64,000 bases of DNA from Xiphias gladius (GCF_016859285.1 NC_053408.1:6816213-6880212), one strand, 5' to 3'. Positions 46,700 to 60,000 are shown, numbered from the stretch's first letter. Notes: generated from the letters alone by a model not told the origin. Numbers and translations: made by a program.

Positions 46700-48751
46700 T
46701 GTGTGACTGTGTGATGGCATCCCAGTGTAACTTCTATGGGCCCGCAAGCGGGAACTTGCGGGTGGGACAAGTGGGAGAAACACTAATACACATGTGCAGC
46801 AGGCTGCACAAAAAAAACAACAACAGCAATCCCGCTCTGTGATGCCGTCATTGAGAGGGGGGAGACGTGATATTGTTTAAAAATGGGGATAACACAAAGT
46901 GAAAGTTTGTACGATTGGCTGAGGTGGAAAAGTTGGTGTATCGATAAAAGAAAATGGTGGTGGATGGAAACGCGTTGATTGGCATTATCTTTTGCCAGTT
47001 TTCTCCAAATTCAGTATAAATTTGCACTACATTTACATGGAAACACACTTAAGATAGACAATCAAGATATATCACAGTATGTAACAGTAACATCAGGCCC
47101 TTAAGACCAATTACAGTTGTGTCTGTAAGTGGATCTGTGACTGTGAGTGCATGAACACACAGTTACACTTACATCTCTTCAATAGTGAGATCCGGCTTCC
47201 ACAAAACTTCAGTAGGGAGAGAAACACTTTCGATGTCACAAAAGTCTCTGGGATTCCATGAAATGTGTTGATTCTCCCAGGACTACAGAGGAAAACAAGG
47301 GGGAAATTTAGGAAATACAATCAGAAATTAAAAGAAAATAAAAGGGAAAGTGAGGAGGAGGGAAATTTTAATTTCCCAACAGATTGAGAAGTAAGGATTA
47401 ATTCAAGTGATGTTTTTCTCACCATGAAAATCCAAACGTAAGGGATGAATGTCTGGTCAATCTCTCTCTATAAACAAGCAAAGAAATACGTGTGAAAACG
47501 TTTCCAGCCAGGGAACGTGGCAGCACAACCAACACAGCTGAAACATCACAAAGCTAACACGTCTAACAAGTTGTTGATATCCTGCTAAGTAAGAGAAAAA
47601 CGGTACCCAAAACTAAAATGAACACTTACCACATCCAGAATGGCATAGAGCAGAACATCCAGGGAGACCACCGTAGGCTGTCTGTGGTCTTTAACGGGCC
47701 GGGACATGGAGTACAGCTCATTGGCTTTGGTTAAGTTCAGGTAGTTCAAAACATCCTGATAACCACACACAGTCTCAGAGGACTCCGCATCCACGGCTAA
47801 AAACATCAAGACACATTCAGTGTGTGAGAGAGGATGAGGTTAAAAAGCCGATCACTAGAAAAAGATGGAAATATGCTGATTTCCGTGCCTTAATTTTGAA
47901 CTTCAGCAGCACTTTCTCCACGTTTGTAGACAAATAGAGACATGTATATAGCATGACCCCATGCCACACATCACAGCATTTATAGCCTAATATAATTTGC
48001 AATGCCCCTCCCCAGAGGGGCCTTCAAAATACATTAAACAAAAATAAAATATGTACAGAACAATGAACAATGATATACAATAAAAGTACCGTAAAACCAC
48101 CTTTAAAAACTGTTTCAGTTTAAGTTTCTATGAACCATTTTGAGTTCTGTTGGTGAGAAGTTCCATGTATGTCGATCCCCGAACAGAAAAAGCTTTCTGC
48201 CCCAATGAGGATAATGAATTTTTTATCAGTCTTTCAATATCAGACCATAGTAAACACCAGCTCACACCATTCTGCAATAATAATATCCGGTGCTTGTGGT
48301 CGAAGATGGATGTTGGCAGACATGTGGTGTACCGGCTCATCTACCAGACTGCAAAATGATTCTCACAGTGCTCTGGGTCTAAATGGGCTCTCCATTTGAG
48401 CTAATTAAATAATAAGCTGTAATAAGCTTATAAGCTATATGATCCGCTTCTCCAACTACGAAAGAAAAAAAAAAAAAAACATTTTCTCTCTTAGCTCCAG
48501 ATAGTTTATTAATCCAGATTCTGAGCTATCTGTGTCTGAGATTTCTGACTCTATCCCAGAACGCTGAAAGGGGGATGGATGTCATTTTGTGGAGCTCACG
48601 ACATGAAGCGTGAAAAAAAAAACCAAAAATTCAATTCAGCAGCATCTCTTTTTTCAGAAACAGTGTCCACATCGCTCTCGATTAGTCACAAACGTCACTC
48701 TGAAACCTTACCTGTGAGGAGGAGCAGAAAGACGAAGCCGCCGAGCGTCAT
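42743..48751 (-). CDS. Cation-type Cys-loop receptor subunit, 5-HT3/ZAC-like (gene A)
   Basis: Ten exons on the minus strand: 48751-48712, 47796-47630, 47467-47423, 47282-47173, 46183-46014, 45896-45736, 45460-45250, 45135-44965, 43276-43203, 42976-42743, giving 460 residues. It has a signal peptide (MTLGGFVFLLLLTG), the extracellular motifs ISWNPRDFCDIES and LWKPDLTIEEM, and a Cys-loop CRMHVYKFPFDIQSC with 13 residues between the cysteines. Two N-glycosylation sites lie in NMTVTNMT. M1 contains LLPILFF, M2 is preceded by GGEK, M3 has SLLETIFVMYL and M4 is VFFIFYVITASLFLFCMFF. GE before M2 is the cation-selective form. The loop-B Trp of 5-HT3 and nicotinic receptors is Val (SFKSVIHS) and the loop-C tyrosines are absent, so the ligand is uncertain. 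Exon 9 encodes a Cys-rich QCVCVC in the intracellular loop. Fish databases usually call such genes 5-HT3A-like; a ZACN relation is equally possible. Confidence 0.85.
46613..46716. repeat. (TG)n microsatellite in gene A intron 4
   Basis: About 95 bp of nearly pure GT. It generates long Val/Cys and Thr/His open frames that are not genes. Confidence 0.95.
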
Positions 48752-49073
48752 GAGTTCAGGGCCAGTGATAAACCAAAGTCTGAGAGATGTGTGTAAAGCA
48801 AATGTGTCCCTGTCCCCTCTCTGCTGTCTAGAAATATTACACTGGAAGAGGGCAGGGCAAATAAATGACCAACCCTTCGTTTTTTGTTTTGTTTTGTTTT
48901 TTTAAATCTCTGTAATGCAACAGTTGAATCATCAAATGCAGGAAACAGTGGGAACCGCTGTTTTCTCCACACTGTGGCAAGATTCATACTTGTGTCAAAC
49001 CAAATGCACTTTACTGTTTGCTTCCATTGTCGCGCAGAATCAAGTTTGCTGACTGGATTTTTTGGTACCACTT

Positions 49074-49321
49074 TCTGATAAGGCACCATTTATAAAGGGT
49101 CTGTAAGGTGTAATTACTGGCTTTACTAATGGTTGATACATCATTTACTAATGCTTTATACAGTAGTTGAGTTATGATAAGAACAACTTTTGGGTTGCCA
49201 GATTGTGGAAAATCCTTCTCTCCAGCACTTTGCACTTGAAATGCAAATTGCACTGGCGACCCAAAAGTTGTTCTTATTAACGGTTTTATAATTGGTCTGT
49301 AAAGCAGCAGAAAGTGGTACC
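49074..49321. mobile_element. 248-bp inverted-repeat element (MITE-like)
   Basis: Perfect 14-base terminal inverted repeats: GGTACCACTTTCTG at the left, CAGAAAGTGGTACC at the right. Inside is a second inverted pair, AGAACAACTTTTGGGTTGCC and GGCGACCCAAAAGTTGTTCT. No coding sequence. It lies about 320 bp upstream of the gene A start codon. Confidence 0.8.
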
Positions 49322-49344
49322 GATGTTCTTACTGAAATGGTCAG

Positions 49345-49510
49345 GAGCAGGGGGCTGCTGACTTTCGGGTTTAAGACGCCGACCATGAAACAGAAGATCC
49401 CTGGTTCGAGTCCGGCTCAGGACGATTGTAGCGACTCTCGCGTTCTCAGCCTAATTTTCCAGTCATCTCTCGACTGGCGCTTTCAACTAAAGGCATAAAA
49501 AAATAAAAGT
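49345..49510 (+). repeat. tRNA-derived SINE
   Basis: It has a Pol III B box, GGTTCGAGTCC (about 49,402-49,412), preceded by TTTAAGACGCCGACCATGAA, and a tail CTAAAGGCATAAAAAAATAAA. This is the arrangement of common fish tRNA-derived SINEs. The A-box half is decayed. Confidence 0.65.
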
Positions 49511-51199
49511 AAAGGTACAAAATGAAAACCAGAGAAGACTCCTGCAGATACCTCAGACTACATGTTTTACAAGAATACTGAAAACACATTTGGAGCTCAT
49601 GTGGGCCCTTTCTCGACTGTCTCATCCACTACACGGGACACAGTATTGGAAGGTCCCTCGGAAAAGCTCAGGGAGGCAGCTGTGCATTGCTCTATAATGG
49701 AAGTGGGGAGGTTAACAAGACGAGTAATTGCCAAACCAGTTAGTCCTCATCCTCTGAAGCATTCTATCTTGTAAAACCGAAAAATATTGTTTAAAAACAC
49801 TCCAGATGAAGCATAGATCTGAACTTTGTTTTGACTGTTGAAGTTTGCTTTCGAGTGCGGAATGAGCTCAATGCTGCCCCTGTGGCCATTGGAGGGAAAC
49901 TGCGTTTCTCACCCTCTGGCCTCTGGCCGTAATGAGCCCATTACAGCCCGGTGCACCATAATGAGGTGAAGAAGACGGCGCACCAGCAAACTTACAGGCC
50001 GTTCACACACGCAGACACAAAAGCTGGAACCAGGGACGGCCTTAAGTTGAGAAAAGCTTAACGTTATGCAAAACGTCTTCTGCCACAGTGCGAGCTACAA
50101 CTAGACTGAGCCAGTCGTGCGAGTTTTGATTCCCACAGAAAAAACAGAGGCACAAAGTTGTTGACTTCTCTGCTCCACTCGTGGAGCGGGGACCACCTCC
50201 AGTTTCCAGATACAGCGCCACAATGCTGGTCAATCGGGCTCTTGCCAACACATGCGCCATCGTATTAAAACACTTTTAGCTACTGTACACGTATCGTGTT
50301 TAAAAAACACAGAGGCTGCATGAAAAGCCTGAAAAGAACTGTCCAGTTGGAGAAGAGTGTGTACATTTTGCGATCAACACACCCACAGACCTAAAGAATT
50401 ATGAGAGGCCAGAGACTGCCTACTACTTAGTTTCTGTATGTGTGAATGCAGCTCGGTAAAAAAGGTATTTGTGCGAGGTATTTGAATTGGTATTTGTAGG
50501 TTTGGTAAAGAGGGAGGGGTACAATAAGCCTGGAGACCGCGAAGTTACTATTATAACCTCTGTTCAAAATAGAATCAGCCAAGGTTTATCTCACACATTG
50601 ATCCTTGTTCCATGTGTGATCATGCTGAACGACGTTCGTATGAAGCTTGCAGTAGGACGCGGCGTTTGCTAATATGTTCACATTAGATCATTAAGAAACA
50701 GACAGGAGTCATTATGTGGGATAAACCTGATCATATCAATATAGATTTGGGTTGGAAACGTCAGTAGAGTAGCTCTATTTGATATATTTATGATTTTGTT
50801 TTTAATACCCAAACGGTCAGATGAAAAGTGGCCTAATTTAACAACTGAAAATTTAAAATGAATATTTATGGATCCTATACATTCCGTAGATCAAATTCAA
50901 TACATTTTAAGGTTTTCACCCTTTCAAAATTCATGACATAAACCCAAACTGCAATTTCTCCTGCCAAATTTACATTTATAATCTCAAATAGATAGTTGAT
51001 GGCCATGAAAAAAAAACCACATCAAAACACAGCAATAAATAAATAAATACAGATTATAAAATAATATACAATAGTCTGGAAGATTTTTGGGGGAAAAACT
51101 TTTAATCATGATGGTGGAGAGTGTTAACACACAAGACTGACTTTATTGTTTATTTCAGCTGCACAAGGTCTAATATGTGTTTTCAGAATCAGATGACAG

Positions 51200-54090
51200 G
51201 ACTTTTATTCCATCATGTTAATACATAAAGTATCTTAAATGCAGATGCAGAAGTGGAAAATCCCCGTTAAAAAGACAACATGAGATTACTCAACCCATTA
51301 AGGAAAAAATACATGTTGTACGAAAATTAACACGCGGCCTCATGCTTAGTATAATGGATGGACAAAAAAATAAAACAAATAAACAGCAACATTAACTACA
51401 ATTTATTTGCGTATTATTGGGCATATTACATATCAAAGGCATATACATCACCAGAGCTTTATAATGTCACCAGACTCGTGTCATAAGCCAATAGCGTAGT
51501 TAGATGTGTAAAATGTGCAAACAACGCTACCGCAGGACCACGTCTATTTAAACTGCTGAGAAACCATTTCCCCGTGAGTCTGGTGTAAAAAATTTCTCCT
51601 CATGAGCACCACGGGACAGACAGAGATATCCAAAGACGTCAGTGGGTTTTTCTTCAATAGCCTTGCTAGCTTGTCCGCTTCTAGCTAAACTCTCCCCAAA
51701 CGTTGCGCCGGAGGCCGCGTGTGGCAGTGTAGACCCGATACTTATCAAACTCTTATCAAAATTATCAGTAGGAAAAAATCCTTCTTTGATTCTCGGCCTG
51801 CTCTACCATCCACAGCATGATATAAGGAGATATAACGACCAAAAGATATCCTCCTTTTCAATCATTATCATTAAAAAGAAAAAAATAAGGATCATCTAGG
51901 ATGGAATATATTACCATTTTGAGGTATGCGTATGTTTTCATTTTTATGGTGTTTAAGGGGCTGGAACATGGAGTACGGATCCTTGTTTCAGGTCAGGTTC
52001 AGGTAGTTTTAAAAATGTTTATAAAATATCCACTGTATCCCAGTTAAAGTTCAGCCGATCTACAGCAAAAACATCAAGACGCATTCTCTGTCATAGAGTT
52101 AAGGTACAAAAGGTACTGAAAGGTAGAAAAAAATAAATAAAATCCAACTCCCATGCTTTTTACTTTTGAATTAGAACTTCAGAGCCCTGGTGTTTGTCTT
52201 GACGTCAGAGTTACTGTGTGTGTCTCTTTAATTACTTGTAATTTAGAAAGAATGACAAACATTCATCTCTGGGGGTGAGAATCCAATGCCTCTTAAGTTT
52301 ATTATCAAACCATGAAAAACACCAGCTCCCAAACATCTGCAGTGCTATCCAGTGATTGTGGTCACAGAGAGGCCATTACAAGCTGGGCGTTGGCAGGACT
52401 GCGGGTTTTATCTCATCAGGCCACTAATGATTTTTGAATGTGAGAATTTTTTGGAGTCATCTGAGTTTAAACAGGGCTCTCCATTTGAGATCCATCCCCT
52501 ATACGTTTGCCCAGATGTATGTATTTTAAATCAAGGCCAGGAGCACAGGGGCCGGGCTGGGATAACTGAGACCACATATAATGCAGGAACAGGTGAGCTA
52601 GGGCACCACCAGCTGGACGGGCACCGGAGAGGAGGAAGAAATAGTTGGTAATCGATTTCAGATCAACCTACTTTTAAAAGTTATACTGGACCATCATCCA
52701 CCCTGGGACCTCTCTCTCTTCCCTCAGCCTTTTGGACCCAACTGTATGTTTGCAATCTATCTATAACTTTGTCATCCTGATTGTCCATAGGGTAAATTTA
52801 CTATGTTGTTCTGTTCTGTACAGATGACAAATGTTGCATATCTGTCCGTCCTGGAAGAGGGATCCCTCCTCTGTTGCTCTTCTTGAGGTTTCTTCCAATT
52901 TTCTTCCCCCCGTTAAAGAGGTTTTCTGGGCAGTTTTTCCTCAGAGGGCGTCGCATGTTGTACGGATTGTTTCATTTCAGAATCACATATGGGTAACCAG
53001 GTGACTCATGTTCCGTGCAAACATGAAAATATGATCCACGCCGGGGTAAATCAGCTGGGTAGGTACCATGTAGGCGTCCCATACATATGTCTCCCTTATT
53101 CAAAGAAAGTCTTAAAATATATAAAAATAGCAGTTAGTTTCAGTTATGTAACAGCGAGCAGCAGTGAACGATGCAAACAGGATGAACAGCGTCTGTTTCA
53201 GTGTTATCTAGCAGCAGAGCCACACCTTTAAAGTGTTGCTGTTGGTTCAGTATTTTGTGAAAACTGAGGTTAGTTAGTTTCTAAATCCTGTCCAGACCTT
53301 CCTGCCACAACAGATTCACACTGACATCCTCCCTCTGTGGCTATTAAAGAAAATATAGGACCATAGAAAAAAAAACCCTGTAGGATACAAGCATGTTATT
53401 TTTTCGTAAGGCTGAGCTGTTCGGCTGTAAAACATACCTAAATGGCTTTACGGATTTTGATGTATGCCTAAAGTGTGCTCTGTTGGTTGTATAATGAAGA
53501 AAAAAAAGAAAAAAAATTCAAATAAATACTGGATCATAAATAAATCATGCCCAGGACAGACATAGGTGAAAGTCTCATATCAATAACACCTGAGACTGTC
53601 TGTGATGTAGAGGCATCAAAGACACAATAACCTGCCAACGTTAGACCCAGACGGGAACACGAATAATCAGGTTATGTTCCGTATCATATCCTGAACGTGA
53701 TTAAAACCAGGATAATACATAACAGGGACTAGTGGTCCATCTAGTAACTGACAGATGATGCTGATTTCATGCCACAGAACAGGAGTTGACCGAAGCCGAA
53801 TTAAGTTAAGTTTGAAATAAGAAAGTAGTGTAAAATTGTGGTAAAATAATGAAAAGGTCAGACCTTCAGGAGGCGCCCGTGGAACACCTCACCTAGGGTA
53901 CAATAACGTCCAGGAGATTTCTCTGAGTACACCTGAACGACTCGTACAGAATCGTGCCAGCTTACCTTTGAGGAGCAGAAAGAGGAAACCTGCAGAGGTT
54001 AATGAGCATCCCCGTCCTCTCCGTCCTGTATGGAAACGTTTGTTGCTGTAATAATGTAACAGTCTTGTACTGGAAGAGGGCCAGGCTCTG
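51200..54090 (-). pseudogene. Broken receptor copy 1 (exons 1-2 only)
   Basis: Exon 1 is recognisable at about 53,970-54,010, with the signal peptide bases CTTTCTGCTCCTC and the splice donor kept, but the start codon is lost (ATTAAC where gene A has ATGACG). An exon 2 relic lies at 51,950-52,070 (CTGGAACATGGAGTACGG matches gene A CGGGACATGGAGTACAGC), with a damaged reading frame and an intact-looking AAAAACATCAAGACGCATTC flank. Intron 1 is interrupted by an unrelated repeat near 52,540-52,960. Downstream (51,416-51,500) the 3' flank of gene A is repeated, so exons 3-10 have been deleted. Confidence 0.75.
52540..52960. repeat. Interspersed repeat inside broken receptor copy 1
   Basis: It contains GGGACCTCTCTCTCTTCCCT, GTCCGTCCTGGAAGAGGGAT, CCCTCCTCTGTTGCTCTTCT and TGAGGTTTCTTCC, a sequence I recall as very common in fish genomes. 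Class not determined. Confidence 0.5.
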
Positions 54091-54097
54091 ACTAGCC

Positions 54098-54123
54098 CTT
54101 TTTTTTTTTTTTTTTTTTTTTTT
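54098..54123. repeat. Poly-T run
   Basis: About 24 Ts, at the same relative place upstream of exon 1 as the T-rich run near 48,880-48,903 of gene A, so it is probably part of the duplicated unit. Confidence 0.8.
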
Positions 54124-54899
54124 AAATCTCATTAGTCTAAGGATATAGACACACTTAATGCAGCAAAGCTGCCGGGAAGTGCCACTGCCCTGAACACTCC
54201 GCCTGTGGGCAGATCGATTTTATCATCAAACCAAACCAGTTTACATCCCGCAACTGTTGTTGCTGTTTAGTTTCCCAAGTAAACGAATTCAGTGGAGGAG
54301 CTGCTCGGCTTTTTTCGTTCAACCATTCCCGACCATGCATGGGAAAAGTTTTAGGTTCACGGCAGAGCCTTTAGCAAAACACTCGACACCAATTTGCTCG
54401 AAGAAAGGACTAAGTAAGGCGGCGTCTACCTTGGCGGGGCTGGGAGGAGAGTATTTTGCAGGGCACGCGAGAACCTCTTGGACTACTGCTGCTGTCAGAG
54501 AGGTGATATCAATAAATGTAATCATTTACAAATATTCCCATCTGATGCCAGGACGGTTTGATGTCTCCCCTGACCTGTTCTGTTCTGTATCTCCAAGGGC
54601 CCCTGATCGTGTTTTTCTGATTGAAGGCGGACAAAAAGCTGTAGTCCTAGAGATAGACACGGTTTTTGACTTGAAAAACTGATCAAAGACCAGTCTCTGG
54701 GTGCAAATATGAGTGAGCTAGGATATTAAGATTAATGATGCGGATATTTGGCAGCGTTTGACCCAAATTGGCAGGCTTACCAAAGAAAAAAGCTACACAG
54801 CTGTAAAAGGTAACCTGGCTGTGTTGCGTAGAATAATATACTACGTGAGTATCTGAGTCTGTTAATGTAATTGGCAGATTCTTATAAATCTTTAAAAAG
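54124..54899. other. Spacer between broken receptor copies
   Basis: A 141-codon plus-strand open frame crosses 54,257-54,682, but it shows no family resemblance, no splice context and no codon signature. I do not call it a gene. Confidence 0.4.
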
Positions 54900-57060
54900 T
54901 TTGTATATTTGTATTGTTTGTACAATACAAAGGGACTGATGCATGTTTTCAAAGTCAGTCCATAGAACAGATCACAGAACTGTTATTCACAACTGTAAAA
55001 CTTCAAAAGTTTCATGCAAGAGTCTAGACATGTATGATGGCATGTATGATACATTGTCCACATTACATGGCAAAGACGTGTAGACTAGAATTTTACATAC
55101 AAGTATATAGTCACAAGTTCATACTGCGTACATGGGTTAGATGTAGATGTAGCACTGAGTACAACATGCAAACAACAGCCATTCAGTAGCTGTAATATAT
55201 GGAAGAACTAAATATAGCTGAACAGCATACTACACATTTCCTGTCGAGCTTTGCTAAAACCAGGATGTGGGAAAACGAGGCTTTTAAGAGCACATAATTT
55301 TGACATGTGCATCCTACCGCAGGGCAAGACATTAAAAATAAAGCCACTGTTAAGTGCTCAGGGCGCTAACAGAGCCGGTGTCCACTGTGTGAGAGTTACC
55401 GGCGGTGATTTCGGCGGCGGAGGCTTTGCAATCAGCATCCGCGGGTACATTTCTGTGCCGTCGGGTCTGCTGCAGCTGAGCAGCGAAATTGCTCTTTGGC
55501 CTGCAAACTGAAGTTAACAGTGCTTTTCTCCAGTGGAAGCTGTTACACAAGAATGGAGAAAGTAGTCGCGGCTCATTAGCCGTGTCGCTCCATCCACTTT
55601 TATTTAACCCTCCTCTGTCAGAGTATGAACTGCTATAGAGAAACGGTTTGCAGACAGTTGTGAGACAGGTGTCGATGGTACAAATGCGTCTTTTGAATTA
55701 ACCGTGTTAACTTATTGTGTTGTCCCCTCGGCTAAGCCATCAAGGTAGCAAGGTCAGAGTTTGCTGACCGACCGTTGGCAAGCTCTTTAGCCGCGACAGC
55801 TTTGCCTTCCCTCGTGCACGAAATGGTGCAACGGTGAACATAATGAAAACTACAAACACCAGCTACAGCAATTCAACAAGTAGCCTGTAGTCACCACATC
55901 ACCAAGCTTCTAGAGCCTAACATTTTTGCAAGGATGTGTGGATTAATTCCACTGCACCGCTCTCGGTGTACGTTTGCTGTCCCCAGCTTAATTTGATTTT
56001 ACGAGCAGCTGGTGCAACTGGCTCCTGGTCTCACCTCCGTGACATTTGTGAAAGTTTGCTTTGCCCTGTTTGTTACAGTCCTCACTCAGGCTTCGGTCTC
56101 TTTCTGTCTCGTGGCCCAGGGGTGCAGCGTGTTTCTCCATCAGATACATGACAAAAATCGTCTCCGTGAGGCTGAGCAGCATCAGAGCAAATGCAGTAGA
56201 CCGCTGAAGGGAGAACGCAGCTTCATTAATGCAGATAGATAACTACACACTGGGTCAGTATATGTGCTGTTACTATGAAGTACAGTCCTATAAATGCAAG
56301 ACCCTGAGCTTCTTTACCTATAAGTGGAATCCGGTTTGACGAGGACGGCAGGATTTCATTCAGAATAAGCTGCATCACGGTGACAGCAAGCAGCACCGTG
56401 ACCTTGAAGCTCAGCTTGTCGCCCCCGCTGTCTGAGATCAGGAAGGAGGCCAAGTCCAGAAACAGGAAGGATGGGCAGCAAGAAGTTTGCAATGTAGAGG
56501 ACAGATCTCCTCCTCATGTTGATCTGTGAAATGACGTTTAAGGTTCAGGTGGTTGATATACCTGCTCCTGCACATCTGAGAAAGGACAACTGAAAAAACT
56601 GTGTACTAACAACAAGGTAATCTGCTCAGTGGAAAACAAGTCAAATGTTTACTCAAGTAATAAGCAGGAAACTGTACTCAAGAAAAACTGAGGAAAAGAA
56701 GAACTGCCGACGGATTGCTATATTTACGATCTGTTAAAGAAGTAGAAAAGACAAGAAATTGAAGGAAGGACAGAAGAAAGAAAACAGGAAAGAAATTTGA
56801 AAGGCTGGTGGACAGGACAGGGTGGGGAATTAAGGAAAAAATAGGGATAGAAGGAAGGACAAGGATAGAGAGAAAGAAAGGAAAAGGAAGAAAACACGAC
56901 AGAAAGAAGCAAGAAAGAAGAGAAGAAATACAAATATTAGCAATATTAGCAATATTAGCAAGATCTGGCTTCCACAAAATCTCAGTGGGAAGAGAAACAT
57001 TATCAATTACACAAAACTGAGTCAGTCAGTATCACTGTTTAAAATCTAATATGGAGACCA
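54900..57060 (-). pseudogene. Broken receptor copy 2 (exons 4, 7, 8)
   Basis: Exon 7 (about 56,530-56,320) keeps SGGDKLSFKVTVLLAVTVMQ and its splice sites, but has a 5-base deletion in the M1 part relative to gene A. Exon 8 (about 56,207-56,030) has an 8-base deletion in M3 (GCAAATGCAGTAG against GCAGTAG preceded by CAAAAATCCCAAT). An exon 4 relic lies at 56,957-57,010 (CTGGCTTCCACAAAATCTCA). Exons 5 and 6 are replaced by a purine-rich tract. Exon 10 is not found. The surviving exons are closer to gene A than to gene C. On the minus strand this copy lies upstream of broken copy 1, so they are separate units. Confidence 0.85.
56740..56935. repeat. Polypurine tract, ~195 bp
   Basis: A strand of almost only A and G, with GAAGGA and GAAAGA words, followed by three ATATTAGCA repeats at 56,933-56,960. 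It sits where exons 5 and 6 of the broken copy should be. Confidence 0.85.
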
Positions 57061-60000
57061 CTCAGGGAGAGCACAGAAAGGTTTAATCTGGATCTGCATT
57101 ACTACACACATAGCGGTAGACGGACACTGATAGCCACGTGAATTAAAATGAATTCTCTTTGGGAACACATCTGAGAAATCAGCTCGTAAAATTTGCGATT
57201 TGACTTTGCAAAAACCAGAGACGCAACCAGCTCGACAGTTAAAGCAAAAGTTAGCGGATGAGATAGCCACAGCTAGCCACAGATAAAACTAGATTTAAAA
57301 CTTCTTTTTTTTATCTATCTCTAGCTGTATGTCATTTTTTGATTGATGTTTGCTGTTTATTTACATATCACGTTAGTCTATCCTCCACTCGTATGGCCTG
57401 AAAGGTGTGCAACACCCAATACTCGAAAACTTGAAATACTCGATACAGTTCCTGACCCAGTGCGTACGGAGGGAAAACAACTATCGAGCCTCCCAGCACT
57501 ACTCTCCAGCTCTTGCTTCCCTTGTACTAGAAAAGAGCATGGCTATGTGCAAAAAGCACAGCACACCAGCTAGTGGTCGCACCAAGACGCTGTCATAGGA
57601 AGCTGTTGGGATCCAATTTGAATTTGACGAACTGAACAAGACGGACAACTAATTATTTTGCTGGAAATTTTTAATTCCTTGTTAAGTTAACAATTCAGAA
57701 TGATAGCAATGACATGTAGCAGAGTCCAAGGAGCATCTACTGTAGTGATTTGTACTTACCATGATGGTGGCATGAATAGTAACATCATGGACCTTTTCAT
57801 ATAATTAAAGTCTTTTTTCTGTTGATCGTGCCAAAACAAGACACTCGGTTATTTTTCAAACTATGAAACTTTGTGGTTTTGGACAAGGGTCTACTCGGCT
57901 GGTGAAGAATTTATACAATGATTCAATAGTAAACTATTTTCTCTCATTTGACACCTCTGCTAGATTTGTTGTAAAGTGTGGGATCTGTCAAAGGTGCCTC
58001 CATTTCCGATTATGTGTCTTGCAGTGACCGACTGATGTATAACTTTTAACAAGACTAAGAATTTAGTCTTGTTGAAATCTGTTAAAAAGTCGTGTTGGTG
58101 ACAATAATAAACAAATGGTTAAGGTTAGGGAACGACCCGGGTCACGCTCTTAAAAAAGTCATTCTCCTATGTTAAAGTTGGATGTTTTGTCAACCTATCA
58201 GTCCATCCCCGAACTTTTCGAACAGATTTAATGTCACCTGACTTCCTCCATTTGCTCCTGTCATAACTGCGATGGCCACTACTAGGGGGCTTAATAGCTT
58301 GAATGTAAACAAATGTGATTTTGGAGCACTTGCTGTCGCAGTTATTTTTCCTGGGATGGACAGTCTCTGCTGTTTTGCTAAATGCTAATAACAGCATGCT
58401 AACATTGCTAACATGCTGTTTAGCAGGTATAATATTCACCATCTTAGTTCAGTGTGTTTGCATGCTAACATTTGCTTATTACATTTGCTAAACACAATTA
58501 CACCTTAGACCAATGTTAATGTCATTAGTTTTATAATGATATTATATATATTTAGATATTTGGTCGTAAACCAAAATATTTGATAATTGAAATTTAGACC
58601 TATCGCCAAAGTTATTTCAATTCCACATTCGACACATTTCCTCCAAAACCACGAATGTGAACCTCATGGTGTCGCTAGAGGAAACATCAGAGTATCAGCA
58701 AAGACATTCTGATTCATCATCTGGGAACCACGAATGTCTGTACAAAATTTTGCACCAATCCATCAGGCAGATGTTGAGATATTTCACAGGAGAGTGAAGT
58801 GAGAACTTTGATCTGCTGCTGGCACTGGAGGAAAATTTAAGGTATCACCAAAATCTTGAGGATTCATCCTCTCAGGGCCACGAATGTCTGTCATCCAACG
58901 GTTGTTGAGATCTTTCAGTCTTGACCAAAGTGGTGGACCAATCGCCATGCCAGCAGGCATGACTAAAAAAAGTATCAGGCGCTGTGAAAACAGGGATAGC
59001 AAATACTTCTTATAGACACCCGCGTAGCCTGAGTGATGAGTGGTACAAACACCCCTGCCCCCTCTTGTTACCGAGCGTGTCCGCTACAATAACACCCCAT
59101 CCACGCTATGACGGACAAAACCAACAGCCGGCCTCCTTTTTGATGGCCTGTTAATAACATACAGGATATCAGGCCGGTGAGGACAGACGTGATTGGTTTA
59201 AAGCCTGAGTGACCGATGGGCTGTGAGATGAGAGAGGACTGGAATGGAAAAGAGGGGAAAGATGTATTTGTCTGAACGAGGAGATAATATGAATAATTAC
59301 AGTGTAAAAAGATATGACATCAGTGAGGTCAGCGGGTCTGTGCGCCTCTGTGTGTGTTTAACAATGTTGTCAAAGTGAAGGATTTGAACTGGAAGCAGTA
59401 AATTTTCCTCTTTAATCTCTTCCAATTGATTGCACTGATTGGATTACATTAGATTCAATTTGTCTCTATTCTTGTCACGTTGCATACAAGATTTTAGGAG
59501 GTGGTCGTGACCGCATCGAGGTGCATCTTGGGGTAGCTGTTAATCTCCTACATCATAAACCACTAGACACAGCTGCACCTTCATTTATAATATTACATCA
59601 GCCTTTTTTTGGCTTTTACATCAGTGCAACTATTGATGAATGTGTGGCTTAACCTATGATGAAGACTTTTTAAATCCTGATTTTTAAAACTAGTCAGTGG
59701 TAAGTGTGTTTATTCCGTTGAAAACATTTTAAAGTCCTATTATTTATTTTAGTCTACAAATTGATCATAAATTTACATTTGCTGTCAAAGATTCCAGTAC
59801 ATTTGAAGAGGCCACTGTTTTTCTTTTTTCTTTCCATTCTTTTCTTCAACATTTAGTTTTTACTTTATCCTGTGGCTCTGAACCGACACGGAATATTTTA
59901 TTACACATTTTTTAACAATCAGATTCAAAGGCAATGCATTAGGCAGGACTCTACAGTGAAGTTTTCTTCATTGAAGTTTGGAGTGCGAATTATCTCAGCT

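Larger units (their letters stand above)
48752..51200. other. Upstream region of gene A and spacer
   Basis: It contains the GGTACC inverted-repeat element at 49,074-49,321 and a SINE at about 49,345-49,510. The rest shows no exon. The gene A promoter must lie in the first few hundred bases; I see no clear TATA box. Confidence 0.45.

Noticed and set aside
49345-49510. Possible true tRNA gene from the GGTTCGAGTCC B box
   Set aside because: The acceptor and D-arm half does not fold and the A box is decayed; the AAAGGCATAAAAAA tail fits a SINE.
54257-54682. 141-codon open frame between broken receptor copies
   Set aside because: No recognisable motif, no nearby promoter or splice context, and only moderate length for this composition. 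Kept as spacer.
54900-57060. Treating the two broken receptor copies as one split gene
   Set aside because: On the minus strand the exons 4-7-8 piece lies upstream of the exons 1-2 piece, so the order is wrong for one gene; the 3' flank block also recurs at both.
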